64,000 nt of DNA from Gandjariella thermophila (GCF_005405885.1 NZ_BJFL01000005.1:186001-250000), one strand, 5' to 3'. Shown: positions 8,604-16,368, counted from the stretch's first letter. A program made the numbers and translations. The notes: generated by a model from the sequence alone, not told the origin.

Positions 8604-9689
8604 ATGGCCGACAGGGACGTGTCCGAGCGGAAGAGCGCGCCGGGGCAGGCGCCGCGGGTGAGCGACCTGCGGGTCACCCTCGAACCGCGGGCCGAGCAGA
8701 GCCCGCCCAGCGCGGGCTGGGGCCGGCCGAGGGTCACCGACTGGCAGCTTGCCGTCGAGTCCCGGGCCCGGCGGATCCACGGTGAGCTGGCCGCGCTGGA
8801 GGACGTGCCCGGCACCGAGGTGGAGCGGGCCACCGCGGCCCGCGCGCTCGACGTGGTGGACCGCATCCTGCAGGAGCGGCGGCGGTGGTGGCAGTCGGTG
8901 GCCGCGTGGTGGTCCGGCTGGCACATCGAGCGCGCGTGGCGGGCACTGCACGAGGCTGAGGTCGCCGTCGTCTCCACCGATCCGCACCTGGCCGCGCATC
9001 TGCCCGCGCTGCGCGAGCGGGTGGCCACCTACGTGCACGACGACGACCGGCGCCGGAGGGCGCTGGAGGAGCTGCGGCCCGCCGAGCCACCCAGCCGGGC
9101 CGACCGGGTCGTGGTGGCGGACGCGCTGTGCGCCACCTTCGACGCCTCGGACGACGCCCACGCCGGCGCGCGGGCGCTGCGCAACAAGCTGGTCATCACG
9201 GCCGCCGCGCTGGTCGTGCTGAACACCGTGCTGGGCGTGGCCGGGATCGTCCGGCCGGGCATGGTGCCCATGTGCGTGCAGGTGCAGCAGACCCAGCGGG
9301 TAATCTGCCCGGCCGGCCCGGCGCCCGGCCCGGTGGACGTCTGGCTGGTGCAGATGCTCGGCGCGTTCGGCGCGCTGGTCGCCGGGGTGATCCTGCTGAT
9401 CCGCCGGCGGCCCAGCCTGTCGCCGTACGTGCTGATCGGCTACCAGGCGCTGATCAAGGTGCTGCTCGGCGCCGGCCTCGCCGTGGTCGGCGTGCTCGGC
9501 CTCGGCGCCGGCGTCACCGACGGGCTGATCTGCGTGACCAGCCAGGCGGGCCTGCTGCTGTGGTCGGTGCTGCTGGGCTACTCCCAGCAGGTCGGCACCC
9601 GGTTACTCGACAACTATGCGGACCAGGTGATGGACCAGGTCCGCCCGCTGCCGGACACCTCCGCCGCCGCCCCGGGCACGGTCCGGTGA
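8604..9689 (+). CDS. membrane protein of unknown function (361 aa)
   Basis: Not assignable to a named family. The N-terminal two thirds are soluble and rich in Ala, Arg and Glu, with helical stretches such as RRIHGELAALEDVPGTEVERA. The C-terminal part has four hydrophobic segments: LVITAAALVVLNTVLGVAGIV, VWLVQMLGAFGALVAGVILLI, a segment around LIGYQALIKVLLGAGLAVVG, and LICVTSQAGLLLWSVLLGYS. The ATG at 8604 is chosen because the upstream extension has no ribosome site. The gene ends exactly where a truncated toxin gene on the other strand breaks off, so this end may be a rearrangement junction. Confidence 0.6.
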   Translation: MADRDVSERKSAPGQAPRVSDLRVTLEPRAEQSPPSAGWGRPRVTDWQLAVESRARRIHGELAALEDVPGTEVERATAARALDVVDRILQERRRWWQSVAAWWSGWHIERAWRALHEAEVAVVSTDPHLAAHLPALRERVATYVHDDDRRRRALEELRPAEPPSRADRVVVADALCATFDASDDAHAGARALRNKLVITAAALVVLNTVLGVAGIVRPGMVPMCVQVQQTQRVICPAGPAPGPVDVWLVQMLGAFGALVAGVILLIRRRPSLSPYVLIGYQALIKVLLGAGLAVVGVLGLGAGVTDGLICVTSQAGLLLWSVLLGYSQQVGTRLLDNYADQVMDQVRPLPDTSAAAPGTVR

Positions 9690-9823
9690 TGGTCGGCGTC
9701 GAGATGCGCCGGAGCGAACAGCGCATGCCCTGCGGCCAGGCGCCTCGCGACCGCATCGCGGCGGGGGTCATCGGCGGCGTAGAACGCGACGAGCACCGAC
9801 GCGTCGACAACGGCCAGGCTCAC
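9690..9823 (-). pseudogene. truncated PIN-domain (VapC-type) toxin
   Basis: Only the first 40-45 residues of a PIN-domain ribonuclease remain (MSLAVVDASVLVAFYAADDP, with the first catalytic Asp in VVDAS). Normal VapC proteins are about 130 residues; the central and C-terminal acidic residues are missing. After HLDA the frame turns into the antisense of the neighbouring membrane gene. The start overlaps the antitoxin stop codon, as in intact vapBC operons. It is unlikely to be an active RNase. Confidence 0.75.
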
Positions 9824-10050
9824 GTGGCTTCCCGGGCTTCGCGCACCGCCGCCGCCGCGTCGTCTACGGTCACCCGGGTCCCTTTGGGCGGGGGGTAGGA
9901 GGCGACGTAGCCCGCCAGCCGCGTCACCTGGGCGACCTCGGTCAACCGGTCGACGACGAAGGCGTTCAACGGCTGGCGGTTGGCCTCGGCCGCTTCGGCG
10001 AGCGTGGTGTACACCTCGTCAGGCACGTCCCGGAGATTCATCCGCCTCAT
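9820..10050 (-). CDS. FitA/VapB-like antitoxin with a broken toxin partner
   Basis: A 76-residue protein. Its N-terminal RMNLRDVPDEVYTTLAEAA fits the ribbon-helix-helix DNA-binding fold of FitA/VapB antitoxins, and its C-terminal tail (VTVDDAAAAVREAREAT) is the type that wraps the toxin. It overlaps the start of the truncated PIN toxin by four bases. Since the toxin is broken, it may persist only as a DNA-binding repressor or be decaying. An alternative ATG lies nine bases downstream. Confidence 0.7.
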   Translation of the reverse strand: MRRMNLRDVPDEVYTTLAEAAEANRQPLNAFVVDRLTEVAQVTRLAGYVASYPPPKGTRVTVDDAAAAVREAREAT

Positions 10051-10086
10051 GGTGCCGTGAGGCGCGGGTGGCGAGCCGTGCCAGTG

Positions 10087-10272
10087 TCAGGAGCCGGTGA
10101 ACGCGCCGATGAACGCGGTCCACGCGGCCGGGGAGAAGACCAGAACCGGCCCAGCGGTGTTCTTCGAATCCCGGACGGCGACCAGCTTCGGCAGCCAAGC
10201 GACCTCAACGCAGTTCCCGCCTCCGGCCTGGGAGCGGCTGCTCCTGCGCCACACGGCCCGGCTCAGGTCCAC
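10087..10272 (-). CDS. DUF397 domain protein
   Basis: A 61-residue protein of the DUF397 family, recognised from AVWRRSSRSQAGGGNCVEVA and the C-terminal VRDSKN..GPVLVFSPAAWTAFI. Such proteins lie next to XRE/DUF5753 regulators in actinomycetes and are thought to partner them (WhiJ/AbaA- and Scr-type pairs). The GTG start lies 68 bases inside the end of the upstream regulator, an unusually long overlap. The regulator has probably gained a C-terminal extension. Confidence 0.85.
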   Translation of the reverse strand: MDLSRAVWRRSSRSQAGGGNCVEVAWLPKLVAVRDSKNTAGPVLVFSPAAWTAFIGAFTGS

Positions 10273-11116
10273 GGTGCACCCCTTCCGCTCCGTCCGTGGC
10301 GAGCGCGGCCAGCAACGCCGCCGACTCGTGCTCGCTGAGCGCGATAGTACTCAGCTCCCGGAAATTCCTGTTGAGCTGCGCGACCTGATCCGGCGTGCTG
10401 ATCTGCAGTTGCCCGGCGGGGTGCTCGTGGTAGCCGAGATCGGCGATCGTGTCCGGCGGGAAGCGCAGGACACAGAAGCTGCCAGCCAGCCCAGCGTGTG
10501 GCCCGACATCGGCCGGCAACACCTGGATGGTCACGTGCGGCAGGCCGGCCATGTCAACCAGGTGTCGGGCCTGCTCGCGCAGCACCGCCGCGTCGACAAC
10601 GCCGGGCGTGAGTGCCCACCGGTGGATGATCGCGTGCAGTACGAGCGGGTTCGCGCCGGTGAGACGTTCGCGCCGCCTCATCCGGATTCTCAGGTGCTTG
10701 TCCCGTAGCCGAGGTGTGTAGTCGGCGAACAACGCCCGTGCGTAGCCTTCCGTCTGCAGCAGGCCCGGGATGACCGCCAGCTCGAAGTTCCGTAACCGGA
10801 CGGCTTCCGCCTCCAGACCGACGTAGCTGGTGGCCGTGACGCCCTCGATGTGCCACCACTTCTTCTTGACCGCCTCGCGGGCGAGTTCGAGGACTGCGTC
10901 CCAGTCGTCCACGGACACCCGGTACAGCTCCAGCATGGCGCGCACGTACAGCGGGTGGGCGGGCTGCTGGCCGTTCTCGATCCGGCTGAGCGAGCTGTCC
11001 GACAGTTCCAGGTCGGCCGCGGCCTGCTCCTGGGTGAGACCGGCCTTCTCACGGAGTTCCTTGAGCAGCCGGCCGAGTTGGAGCCGGCGGATGGCCGGAA
11101 TGCTGTGCTGTGCCAC
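10205..11116 (-). CDS. XRE-family regulator with DUF5753 sensor domain
   Basis: A 303-residue DNA-binding regulator. A helix-turn-helix lies at about residues 14-60 (LRE...LTQEQAAADLELSDSSLSRIE), followed by the DUF5753 domain with the hallmarks VIPGLLQTEGYARALF and PHVTIQVLP. The GTG at 11116 is preferred because GGAGG lies seven bases upstream; a longer frame to 11218 lacks a site. The last 25-30 residues overlap the DUF397 gene and look non-conserved, suggesting a lost original stop. This pair type is linked to developmental or antibiotic control in Streptomyces; a role here is inferred. Confidence 0.82.
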   Translation of the reverse strand: MAQHSIPAIRRLQLGRLLKELREKAGLTQEQAAADLELSDSSLSRIENGQQPAHPLYVRAMLELYRVSVDDWDAVLELAREAVKKKWWHIEGVTATSYVGLEAEAVRLRNFELAVIPGLLQTEGYARALFADYTPRLRDKHLRIRMRRRERLTGANPLVLHAIIHRWALTPGVVDAAVLREQARHLVDMAGLPHVTIQVLPADVGPHAGLAGSFCVLRFPPDTIADLGYHEHPAGQLQISTPDQVAQLNRNFRELSTIALSEHESAALLAALATDGAEGVHRGPEPGRVAQEQPLPGRRRELR

Positions 11117-11232
11117 GTCGGGACCTCCGGAGGCGGGACAACCGCAGCAACGATCATGGCGGGAAAGTCGGCATGGGAACCCGGAAATCAACACGGTCGG
11201 GTGATCGTTCGCCGCCACGACACGGTCCGCTG

Positions 11233-11451
11233 ACCGGCGGGCTCGGCGGCGACCGGGTGATCAAGCGCGGCGAGTACGCGGACGCGGGCATTCCCTACTA
11301 CTGGATCATCGACCTGGACCCGCCGGTCTCGCTCATCGCGCACCACCTGGCCGGCGAGTTCGGCTACGCCGACGACGGCGAGCACACCGGCACCCATACC
11401 GCGCGCGACCCGTGGCCGCTCACCATCGACCTCGCCGGCCTGCTGCCCTGA
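11233..11451 (+). pseudogene. Uma2-family nuclease remnant (C-terminal part)
   Basis: The reading frame contains KRGEYADAGIPYYWIIDLD and the downstream strand of the Uma2 (DUF820) restriction-like nuclease family, normally about 180-200 residues. The N-terminal two thirds, with the first catalytic acidic residue, are missing, and the frame upstream is unrelated. No ribosome site precedes it. Confidence 0.7.
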
Positions 11452-11472
11452 CCGGTGATGGTGCCGTGGCGG

Positions 11473-11856
11473 CTACGGGCTCACCACCGTGATGCCTTCG
11501 GCCTCGGCCGCCCTGCCGAGTGTGTGGTCGTACGTGACGAACGCTGTGGCGTGCATATCCACGGCGGTGGCCAGGTGTAGCGCGGCCAGGCTGCCGAGGT
11601 GACGGTGTGGGAACCGCGCGGCAGCGACCAACACTGGAGAAAGCGGCAGCAGTGTGATGTCCGCCAGGAGGCTGCCTGCGAGTTCGTGGTCTTCGTTCGG
11701 CCGACCGTGTTTGATCAGCGTCCGATGTATCTCCACGTGCAGCAGCTCGCTGCTGACCAACGCCTGGTCAGTGACCTCGAGGTAGGCGGCGAACTCTGCG
11801 CTACCTGGCTCCGGAATGATCAGCTTGATGACGGCGCTGGAATCCAGGTAGATCAA
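11473..11856 (-). CDS. PIN-domain ribonuclease toxin, VapC type
   Basis: A complete 127-residue PIN-domain toxin. Acidic active-site positions are visible in MIYLDSSAVIKL (Asp5), ELLHVEIHRT (Glu), and the C-terminal ALHLATAVDM plus FVTYDHTLGRAA (Asp pair). It should cleave RNA when freed from its antitoxin. Its ATG overlaps the antitoxin stop by four bases, the normal antitoxin-first order. Confidence 0.88.
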   Translation of the reverse strand: MIYLDSSAVIKLIIPEPGSAEFAAYLEVTDQALVSSELLHVEIHRTLIKHGRPNEDHELAGSLLADITLLPLSPVLVAAARFPHRHLGSLAALHLATAVDMHATAFVTYDHTLGRAAEAEGITVVSP

Positions 11857-12248
11857 CGGTGCCTGTCCCGGTCCGCGATGATCGAAGCGGAACCGGTCGG
11901 CTCGCCGGGCGGCTGAGACCGTGCCGGAATCGTGCGTAGCCTGTCGCGAAGGCGCCGCTGCCTGTCACGCCAGTCGGCTGGGACATGCCCACCTGCGGCA
12001 AGCTCGTCGAGTTTGATCTCGTCCTGGTCCGGTGGCCCTATCACGGCAACCACCCGACCATGCCGGGTGATCTGGACCCGATGCCCGGCCTCCACCAGAC
12101 CCAACACCCGGCGGCTGTTGTGGATGAGCTCGCCTACCGGCACCCGCTCCGGGGGTTCCTCGGGACGGTCGGCGTGGGCCGCGGGCACCGGTCCTCCCAG
12201 CCTACGGATCAGGGATTGAGTCAGCGACCGCTCGATGACGACGGCCAT
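11853..12248 (-). CDS. Phd/YefM-type antitoxin of the vapBC pair
   Basis: A 131-residue protein. The Phd/YefM core PVGELIHNSRRVLGLVEAGH, then QITRHGRVVAVIGPPD, lies at about residues 38-78; the C-terminal tail is polar and probably binds the PIN toxin. The ATG at 12248 is preceded in frame by a GTG at 12260 that could also serve. It overlaps the toxin ATG (ATGA). The upstream gap holds an inverted repeat (CACGAGAG 12290-12297 / CTCTCGTG 12331-12338), a possible autoregulatory site. Confidence 0.8.
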   Translation of the reverse strand: MAVVIERSLTQSLIRRLGGPVPAAHADRPEEPPERVPVGELIHNSRRVLGLVEAGHRVQITRHGRVVAVIGPPDQDEIKLDELAAGGHVPADWRDRQRRLRDRLRTIPARSQPPGEPTGSASIIADRDRHR

Positions 12249-12385
12249 GACCTCAGTCACCAGGATTGCCGAGTTGTCAGAACCTGCGCCACGAGAGTTA
12301 CCGATGGAGGAAGCTCGGTGACCGACATGCCTCTCGTGGTTACATCGGGCGGCGATCGGTATGGCGGCCCTCGGCTCTCGTTCGG

Positions 12386-13231
12386 TCACCGTGGACGTCG
12401 ATGGCGTAGCTCGTTGAGCACGGCGTCGTCCCAGCGGTGGGTGCGGATCAGCCGGTACCGCTCGCGGATCACCCACAGGTACGCCTCGGCCTCGGTGCGG
12501 TCGCCGAGCAGATCGGCCTGCCGGATCATCCGCACCACGGGAACGAACTCCTCCGTATACCAACGGCTGGCCACCGTGGCGCGGTCCAGGAAGCGGCCCT
12601 CGTCCTGCATCAGCCGGAAGCCCCACGCCTCGACGGCCTCGCCAAGTTCGGCGTAGTCCCACGGATCGGCGACCACGATCGCCGCGCGGGCCTCGCCGGT
12701 CAGCGGCACGCGTTCCAGGAACACCCTGCGGTAGTCCTTGACGATCAGGTCGCCGCGGTAGCGGATGCCCGTCGCGGACAGCTTGGTGCGCACCGCGGTG
12801 ACGTAGGCGTCGATGGTGGACAGTCCGAGCGCGTGCGCCACCGACACCCGGTGGTGGCCGTCCCGGACGAAGTGCAGTTCGCCCACCCGGTAGACGTCGA
12901 TCGGCGGGATCGACTCGCCGCGCCGCTGCGCCATGGCCAGCCGTTCCCAGCGCTGCCGCACCCGCGCCGAGGTCGGCCGGAACCGGCGGTCGAAGTCCCG
13001 GTTGCGGTCCACGCTGCCGACGATGGAGTCCAGCGGGATCACCTGCAGCCCGAGGCGCCGCTCGCCCAACACTCCGAGCGCCGCGGTGACCTCCTCGAAG
13101 GGCAGCATGATGTTGACGTCGTCCGGTTCCCGGCGCAGCCATGCGGCCAGCCGGGACAGCACCTGGGCCCGGCGGGCACGCAGGAAGTCGCTCTCCGCGT
13201 CGGCCCGGGGAAAGCCGGTGTCACGGGGCAT
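12386..13231 (-). CDS. ParB-like domain protein
   Basis: A 281-residue protein with a ParB/Srx-like fold: GLQVIPLDSIVGSVDR near residue 60, IPPIDVYRVGELHFVRDGHH near 105-125, then RVSVAHALG. It lacks the helix-turn-helix and partition context of a true chromosomal ParB. Such stand-alone ParB-like proteins are common in actinomycetes with unknown roles, and some ParB-fold proteins bind nucleotides. The ATG at 13231 has GGAGG six bases upstream, clearly better than the longer frame. Confidence 0.7.
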   Translation of the reverse strand: MPRDTGFPRADAESDFLRARRAQVLSRLAAWLRREPDDVNIMLPFEEVTAALGVLGERRLGLQVIPLDSIVGSVDRNRDFDRRFRPTSARVRQRWERLAMAQRRGESIPPIDVYRVGELHFVRDGHHRVSVAHALGLSTIDAYVTAVRTKLSATGIRYRGDLIVKDYRRVFLERVPLTGEARAAIVVADPWDYAELGEAVEAWGFRLMQDEGRFLDRATVASRWYTEEFVPVVRMIRQADLLGDRTEAEAYLWVIRERYRLIRTHRWDDAVLNELRHRRPR

Positions 13232-13298
13232 CCCGCACCTCCTCGCCGGCCGCCGCGCCGGGGTCACCGGCCGCGCGGCGGCCGGGTGCTGCATAACC

Positions 13299-13955
13299 TC
13301 ACTGCCTGGGAATGTCCAGCACCCGGTACCCGACCACGTTGACGACCCGGGTGCCGCCGAGCGAACGGTCCGGAACTTTTTCGCCGTGCGGGTGGATGTG
13401 GCCGTGCACCAGCAGCGGCGGGTTCAGCCGCCGGACCGCGTCGTGCAGGCAGGCGAAGCCGCGGTGCGGCGGATCGTCCCGATCCCCGCAGTCCCTTGGT
13501 GGGGAGTGGGTGAGCAGCACGTCCACGCCCTGCCCGTCGCGCAGCCGCCGCCAGCCGGCGAGCCGGGCCATCCGGCGCATCCGCCTGGCCTGCTGCCGCT
13601 CCGTCCACTGGTTCGGCCCACGGTTGTACCGGATGGACCCGCCCAGCCCGGCGATGCGCAGCCCGGCGGCGTCGACCACGCGGCCGTCGGCGTTGACCGC
13701 CCCGCCCGGCCCCGGCCACCGCGCCGGCAGGCCGTCCCGGGTCCACAGGCCCCGCACGTTGGCGTAGCCGGAAAGGTCGGGGTCGTGGTTCCCGGGCACG
13801 AACACGCAGGGCTTGTCCAGCGCGGTGACCAGGTACTCCAGGTAGTCGAACGGTAGGTCGCCGGCCGCGAGCACGAGGTCGACGGCGTGCGCTCGGACCT
13901 GCTCGGTCCACAGCTTCTCGACCACCTCGTCGGCTACCGCGAGCACCCGTGGCAT
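13299..13955 (-). CDS. calcineurin-like metallophosphoesterase
   Basis: A 218-residue dinuclear-metal phosphoesterase. Motifs include LVLAAGDLPFDYLEYLV (in place of the usual GD), VPGNHDPDL (GNHD), LLTHSPP and HGHIHPHG (GHxH). The first motif is degenerate (RVLAVADEVVEK instead of DxH), so one metal ligand may differ. Substrate unknown. It ends shortly before the ParB-like gene on the same strand (spacing 67 bases), so the two may be co-transcribed. Confidence 0.8.
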   Translation of the reverse strand: MPRVLAVADEVVEKLWTEQVRAHAVDLVLAAGDLPFDYLEYLVTALDKPCVFVPGNHDPDLSGYANVRGLWTRDGLPARWPGPGGAVNADGRVVDAAGLRIAGLGGSIRYNRGPNQWTERQQARRMRRMARLAGWRRLRDGQGVDVLLTHSPPRDCGDRDDPPHRGFACLHDAVRRLNPPLLVHGHIHPHGEKVPDRSLGGTRVVNVVGYRVLDIPRQ

Positions 13956-13980
13956 GCCGCCAAGGTTACGTGCGGACCCC

Positions 13981-14044
13981 GCATTCAGCGGGCTCAGTGC
14001 GGTTCTCGCCAGTGGGGAGGAACCGCATTCAGCCCGCTGAACGC
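13981..14044. repeat. palindromic REP-like hairpin, copy 2
   Basis: Two 25-base arms (13981-14005 and 14020-14044) are inverted copies with 22 of 25 matches, around a loop of about 14 bases. The core GCGTTCAGCGGGCTGAA is shared with the element at 2973-3036. It lies between two minus-strand genes. Confidence 0.7.
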
Positions 14045-14073
14045 GAGGTCGGCCGGGACCGGTCTATGGCCGC

Positions 14074-14169
14074 TCATGGCTGCGTGGCGATGACCACGGT
14101 CACCGTGGCGACCCAGGCCACGGATGCCATGAACACCCAGAACAGTGCGTTGTGCAGAACGCGGGCCAT
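14074..14169 (-). CDS. small single-span membrane protein (31 aa)
   Basis: The frame MARVLHNALFWVFMASVAW continues as one hydrophobic helix ending IATQP. GGGAGG lies seven bases upstream of the ATG, a good ribosome site. It sits directly downstream of corA on the same strand, so it may be co-transcribed. Function unknown; it could be a small regulator of the neighbouring transporter. The strong site and clean membrane segment support it despite its size. Confidence 0.6.
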   Translation of the reverse strand: MARVLHNALFWVFMASVAWVATVTVVIATQP

Positions 14170-14302
14170 CGTCTGACCTCCCCTCCTGACCAGATACCAA
14201 CCGCTCTCGGAACGGGTCGGGGCACCGAGGCCCCATGGGGCACGTCGCCCCGACGTGGGCGATCCGTTACCGGACCGCCGAGATCAACTGTGTTCGGCTC
14301 GG

Positions 14303-15388
14303 TCAGAGCCAGTGCTTTTGTCGGAATATTCGGTAAAGCACGAAACAGGTGACGAGGATGACGCCGAGCACCATGGGGTAGCCGTACTTCAGGTGCAACT
14401 CGGGCATGTTCTCGAAGTTCATCCCGTAGATGCCCGCCACCATGGTCGGCACCGAGATGATCGCCGCCCACGCGGTGATCTTGCGCATGTCGGTGTTCTG
14501 CTGCAGCGAGATCTTGGCCAGCGCCGCGTCGATCAGCGTGGTCAGCATCTCGTCGAAGCCGGCGACCCGCTCGGTCACCGTGGCCAGGTGGTCGTCGACG
14601 TCGCGGAAGTACGACCGCACCTGCTCGGGCACTAACGGGCTGTACCCCTCGGTCAGCCGGCGCATCGGCGTGGCCAGCGGCATGATCGCTCGCCGCAGCT
14701 CCATCACCTCGCGCTTCATCAGGTAGATCTGCTCCGCGTCCACCGGGGACCGCGGCTCGAAGACCTGCGCCTCCATCACGTCGATGTCGTCCTCAATGGA
14801 CTCGGCGACGGCGAGGTAGCTGTCCACGGCGTGATCGGCGATCGCGTGCAGCACGGTGGCCGGGCCGTAGCCCAGCTGTTCCGGGTCGTCCTCCAGTTGC
14901 CTGCGCACCATGCCCAGCCCGGAGTGGTTGCCGTGCCGGACGGTGACCACGAAGTCCCGGCCCAGAAACACCATCAGCTCGCCGGTCTCGACGATCTCGT
15001 TGGCGGTGGTCGGCGACTCGTGCGCCACGTACCGGACCGTCTTGAGCACCATGAACAGCGTCTCGTCGTAGCGCTCCAGCTTGGGCCGCTGGTGCGCCTG
15101 CACGGCGTCCTCCACGGCGAGTTCGTGCAGTCCGAAGGTGTCCGCGACGCCCTGGATCTGCTCCTCGTCCGGTTCGTGCAGGCCGATCCAGACGAAACCC
15201 TCGCCACGGCGACGCACCTCGTCCACCGCCTCGGTGTGCGTCCACCGGCCGGGCAGCCGCTTTCCGCGCACGTATACCGCGCAGTCCACGACGTACGCGG
15301 ACAGCGGAACGGGAATGCGCTGGCGCTGGGCGGCCTCGCGGGACGCGCGGCCGCCGCGGCGGCCACCGAGCGAGGGCAGGGCGGGCAT
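14303..15388 (-). CDS. corA: CorA-family magnesium/cobalt transporter
   Basis: A 361-residue divalent-cation channel, normally a pentamer in the inner membrane. The long cytoplasmic domain precedes two C-terminal membrane helices; the signature YGMNFENMPEL near residue 322 is the GMN ion-selectivity motif. Start ATG with GGAGG eight bases upstream. It is convergent with the sug operon, as corA (Rv1239c) is with lpqY-sugABC in M. tuberculosis. A 24-residue leader ORF and a hairpin precede it and may control expression. Confidence 0.93.
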   Translation of the reverse strand: MPALPSLGGRRGGRASREAAQRQRIPVPLSAYVVDCAVYVRGKRLPGRWTHTEAVDEVRRRGEGFVWIGLHEPDEEQIQGVADTFGLHELAVEDAVQAHQRPKLERYDETLFMVLKTVRYVAHESPTTANEIVETGELMVFLGRDFVVTVRHGNHSGLGMVRRQLEDDPEQLGYGPATVLHAIADHAVDSYLAVAESIEDDIDVMEAQVFEPRSPVDAEQIYLMKREVMELRRAIMPLATPMRRLTEGYSPLVPEQVRSYFRDVDDHLATVTERVAGFDEMLTTLIDAALAKISLQQNTDMRKITAWAAIISVPTMVAGIYGMNFENMPELHLKYGYPMVLGVILVTCFVLYRIFRQKHWL

Positions 15389-15422
15389 CAGGACCTCCAG
15401 CGTTGACGTCGAGGGCGTGCAA

Positions 15423-15450
15423 CACCGGAGCGGCCGCCCACTCCGGTGCT
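15423..15450 (-). promoter_or_regulatory. hairpin in corA leader
   Basis: A perfect 8-base stem CACCGGAG/CTCCGGTG encloses an 11-12-base loop about 35 bases upstream of corA, just after the leader ORF stop. It could act as an attenuation or translation-control hairpin. Confidence 0.4.
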
Positions 15451-15477
15451 GGAGCGTCCCGGCCGGACCGCCAGGGC

Positions 15478-15552
15478 CTACCTCGGGTGGCCGACCCTTC
15501 CGACGGGGACGCAGGTGGTACTGGAGGGAAGTGAGCCATCTGAGCTACTCAT
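15478..15552 (-). CDS. putative leader peptide upstream of corA (24 aa)
   Basis: A short frame, MSSSDGSLPSSTTCVPVGRV plus four residues. It is preceded by GAAAGGAGGTGGGAC, a near-perfect match to the 16S anti-Shine-Dalgarno sequence, seven bases from the ATG. The stop (TAG) lies 90 bases before corA. The peptide is Ser/Thr-rich with no hydrophobic segment. Such a strong site on so short a frame suggests a translated leader rather than chance, by analogy with mgtL/corL leaders in enterobacteria. The analogy is functional, not sequence-based. Confidence 0.5.
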   Translation of the reverse strand: MSSSDGSLPSSTTCVPVGRVGHPR

Positions 15553-15858
15553 GTCCCACCTCCTTTCCCGCGAGTCCGCGCGCCACCGCGTCCCTGAACT
15601 CCGTCACCCGGTCCAGGGTCGGCATGGTCGCGAGCGGTGGATTCGCTCACAGACCGGTTGTCAAGGGTACTCCTTCCGGGTTCAGACTGTGGCCCCGGCC
15701 AGTGAGCGTCGTTCAGCACCGGCCCAGCGACCACGGGCCGTCAGGCCCGTGCGAGGGCCGGTGTGGTGACGGGCGTGGCGTCCGCACGAGCCTCGCCGGA
15801 TGACGCGAACTTCTGAACAGGGCACAGTGCGGGCCGGGTCACCCCTTGGAGGAACCAG
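15553..15858. promoter_or_regulatory. divergent promoter region between corA leader and MaoC gene
   Basis: No gene is visible. A TTGACA on the minus strand (15664-15659) could be a -35 box for the corA leader transcript; the -10 box is unclear. The plus-strand gene at 15859 has GGAGG just upstream. Confidence 0.35.
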
Positions 15859-16368
15859 GTGCAGTTCGGGCGGTATTACGAGGAGTTCGAGGTCGGCGCG
15901 GTGTACAAGCACTGGCCGGGCAAGACGGTGACCGAGTACGACGATCACCTGTTCTGCCTGCTCACCATGAACCACCACCCGCTGCACATGGACGCGCACT
16001 ACGCGGCGGAGACCACCGACTTCGGCAAGAACGTGGTGGTGGGCAACTACATCTACTCGCTGCTGCTGGGCATGTCCGTGCCGGACATCTCCGGCAAGGC
16101 GATCGCCAACCTTGAGGTCGAGTCGCTGCGGCACATCGCGCCGACCTTCCACGGTGACACCATCTACGGTGAGACCGAGGTGCTCGACAAGCGCGAGTCG
16201 AAGTCCAAGCCGGACCGCGGGGTGGTCGCCGTGGAGACCCGTGGCTACAAGCAGGACGGCACCGTGGTGTGCACCTTCCGCCGCCGGGTGATGGTGCCGA
16301 AGGTGTCCTACGGCGAGGCCCGCGGCGGTGAGCAGCCCGGACGTCCGGAACCGAAGATTGACGCATGA
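15859..16368 (+). CDS. MaoC-family (R)-enoyl-CoA hydratase/dehydratase
   Basis: A 169-residue single hot-dog-fold enzyme expected to add or remove water across an acyl-CoA double bond. The hydratase catalytic pair Asp/His is represented by HPLHMDAHYA near residue 36-45. GTG start with TTGGAGG ahead. The stop overlaps the next gene (ATGA). It resembles dehydratases found with CoA lyases and acyl-CoA dehydrogenases in actinomycetes, so it may complete the pathway of the genes at 190 and 1770, about 13 kb away. The exact substrate is open. Confidence 0.85.
   Translation: MQFGRYYEEFEVGAVYKHWPGKTVTEYDDHLFCLLTMNHHPLHMDAHYAAETTDFGKNVVVGNYIYSLLLGMSVPDISGKAIANLEVESLRHIAPTFHGDTIYGETEVLDKRESKSKPDRGVVAVETRGYKQDGTVVCTFRRRVMVPKVSYGEARGGEQPGRPEPKIDA

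Noticed and set aside
9690-12248. Defence island centred on XRE, Uma2 and toxin genes
   Set aside because: The nuclease is a remnant and the other genes are ordinary toxin-antitoxin and Scr-type pairs; no complete known or new defence system can be supported.
12290-12338. Inverted repeat CACGAGAG/CTCTCGTG upstream of vapBC as a phage attachment site or terminator
   Set aside because: Too far apart (33 bases) for a strong hairpin and no second copy seen; at most a regulatory site, noted with the antitoxin.
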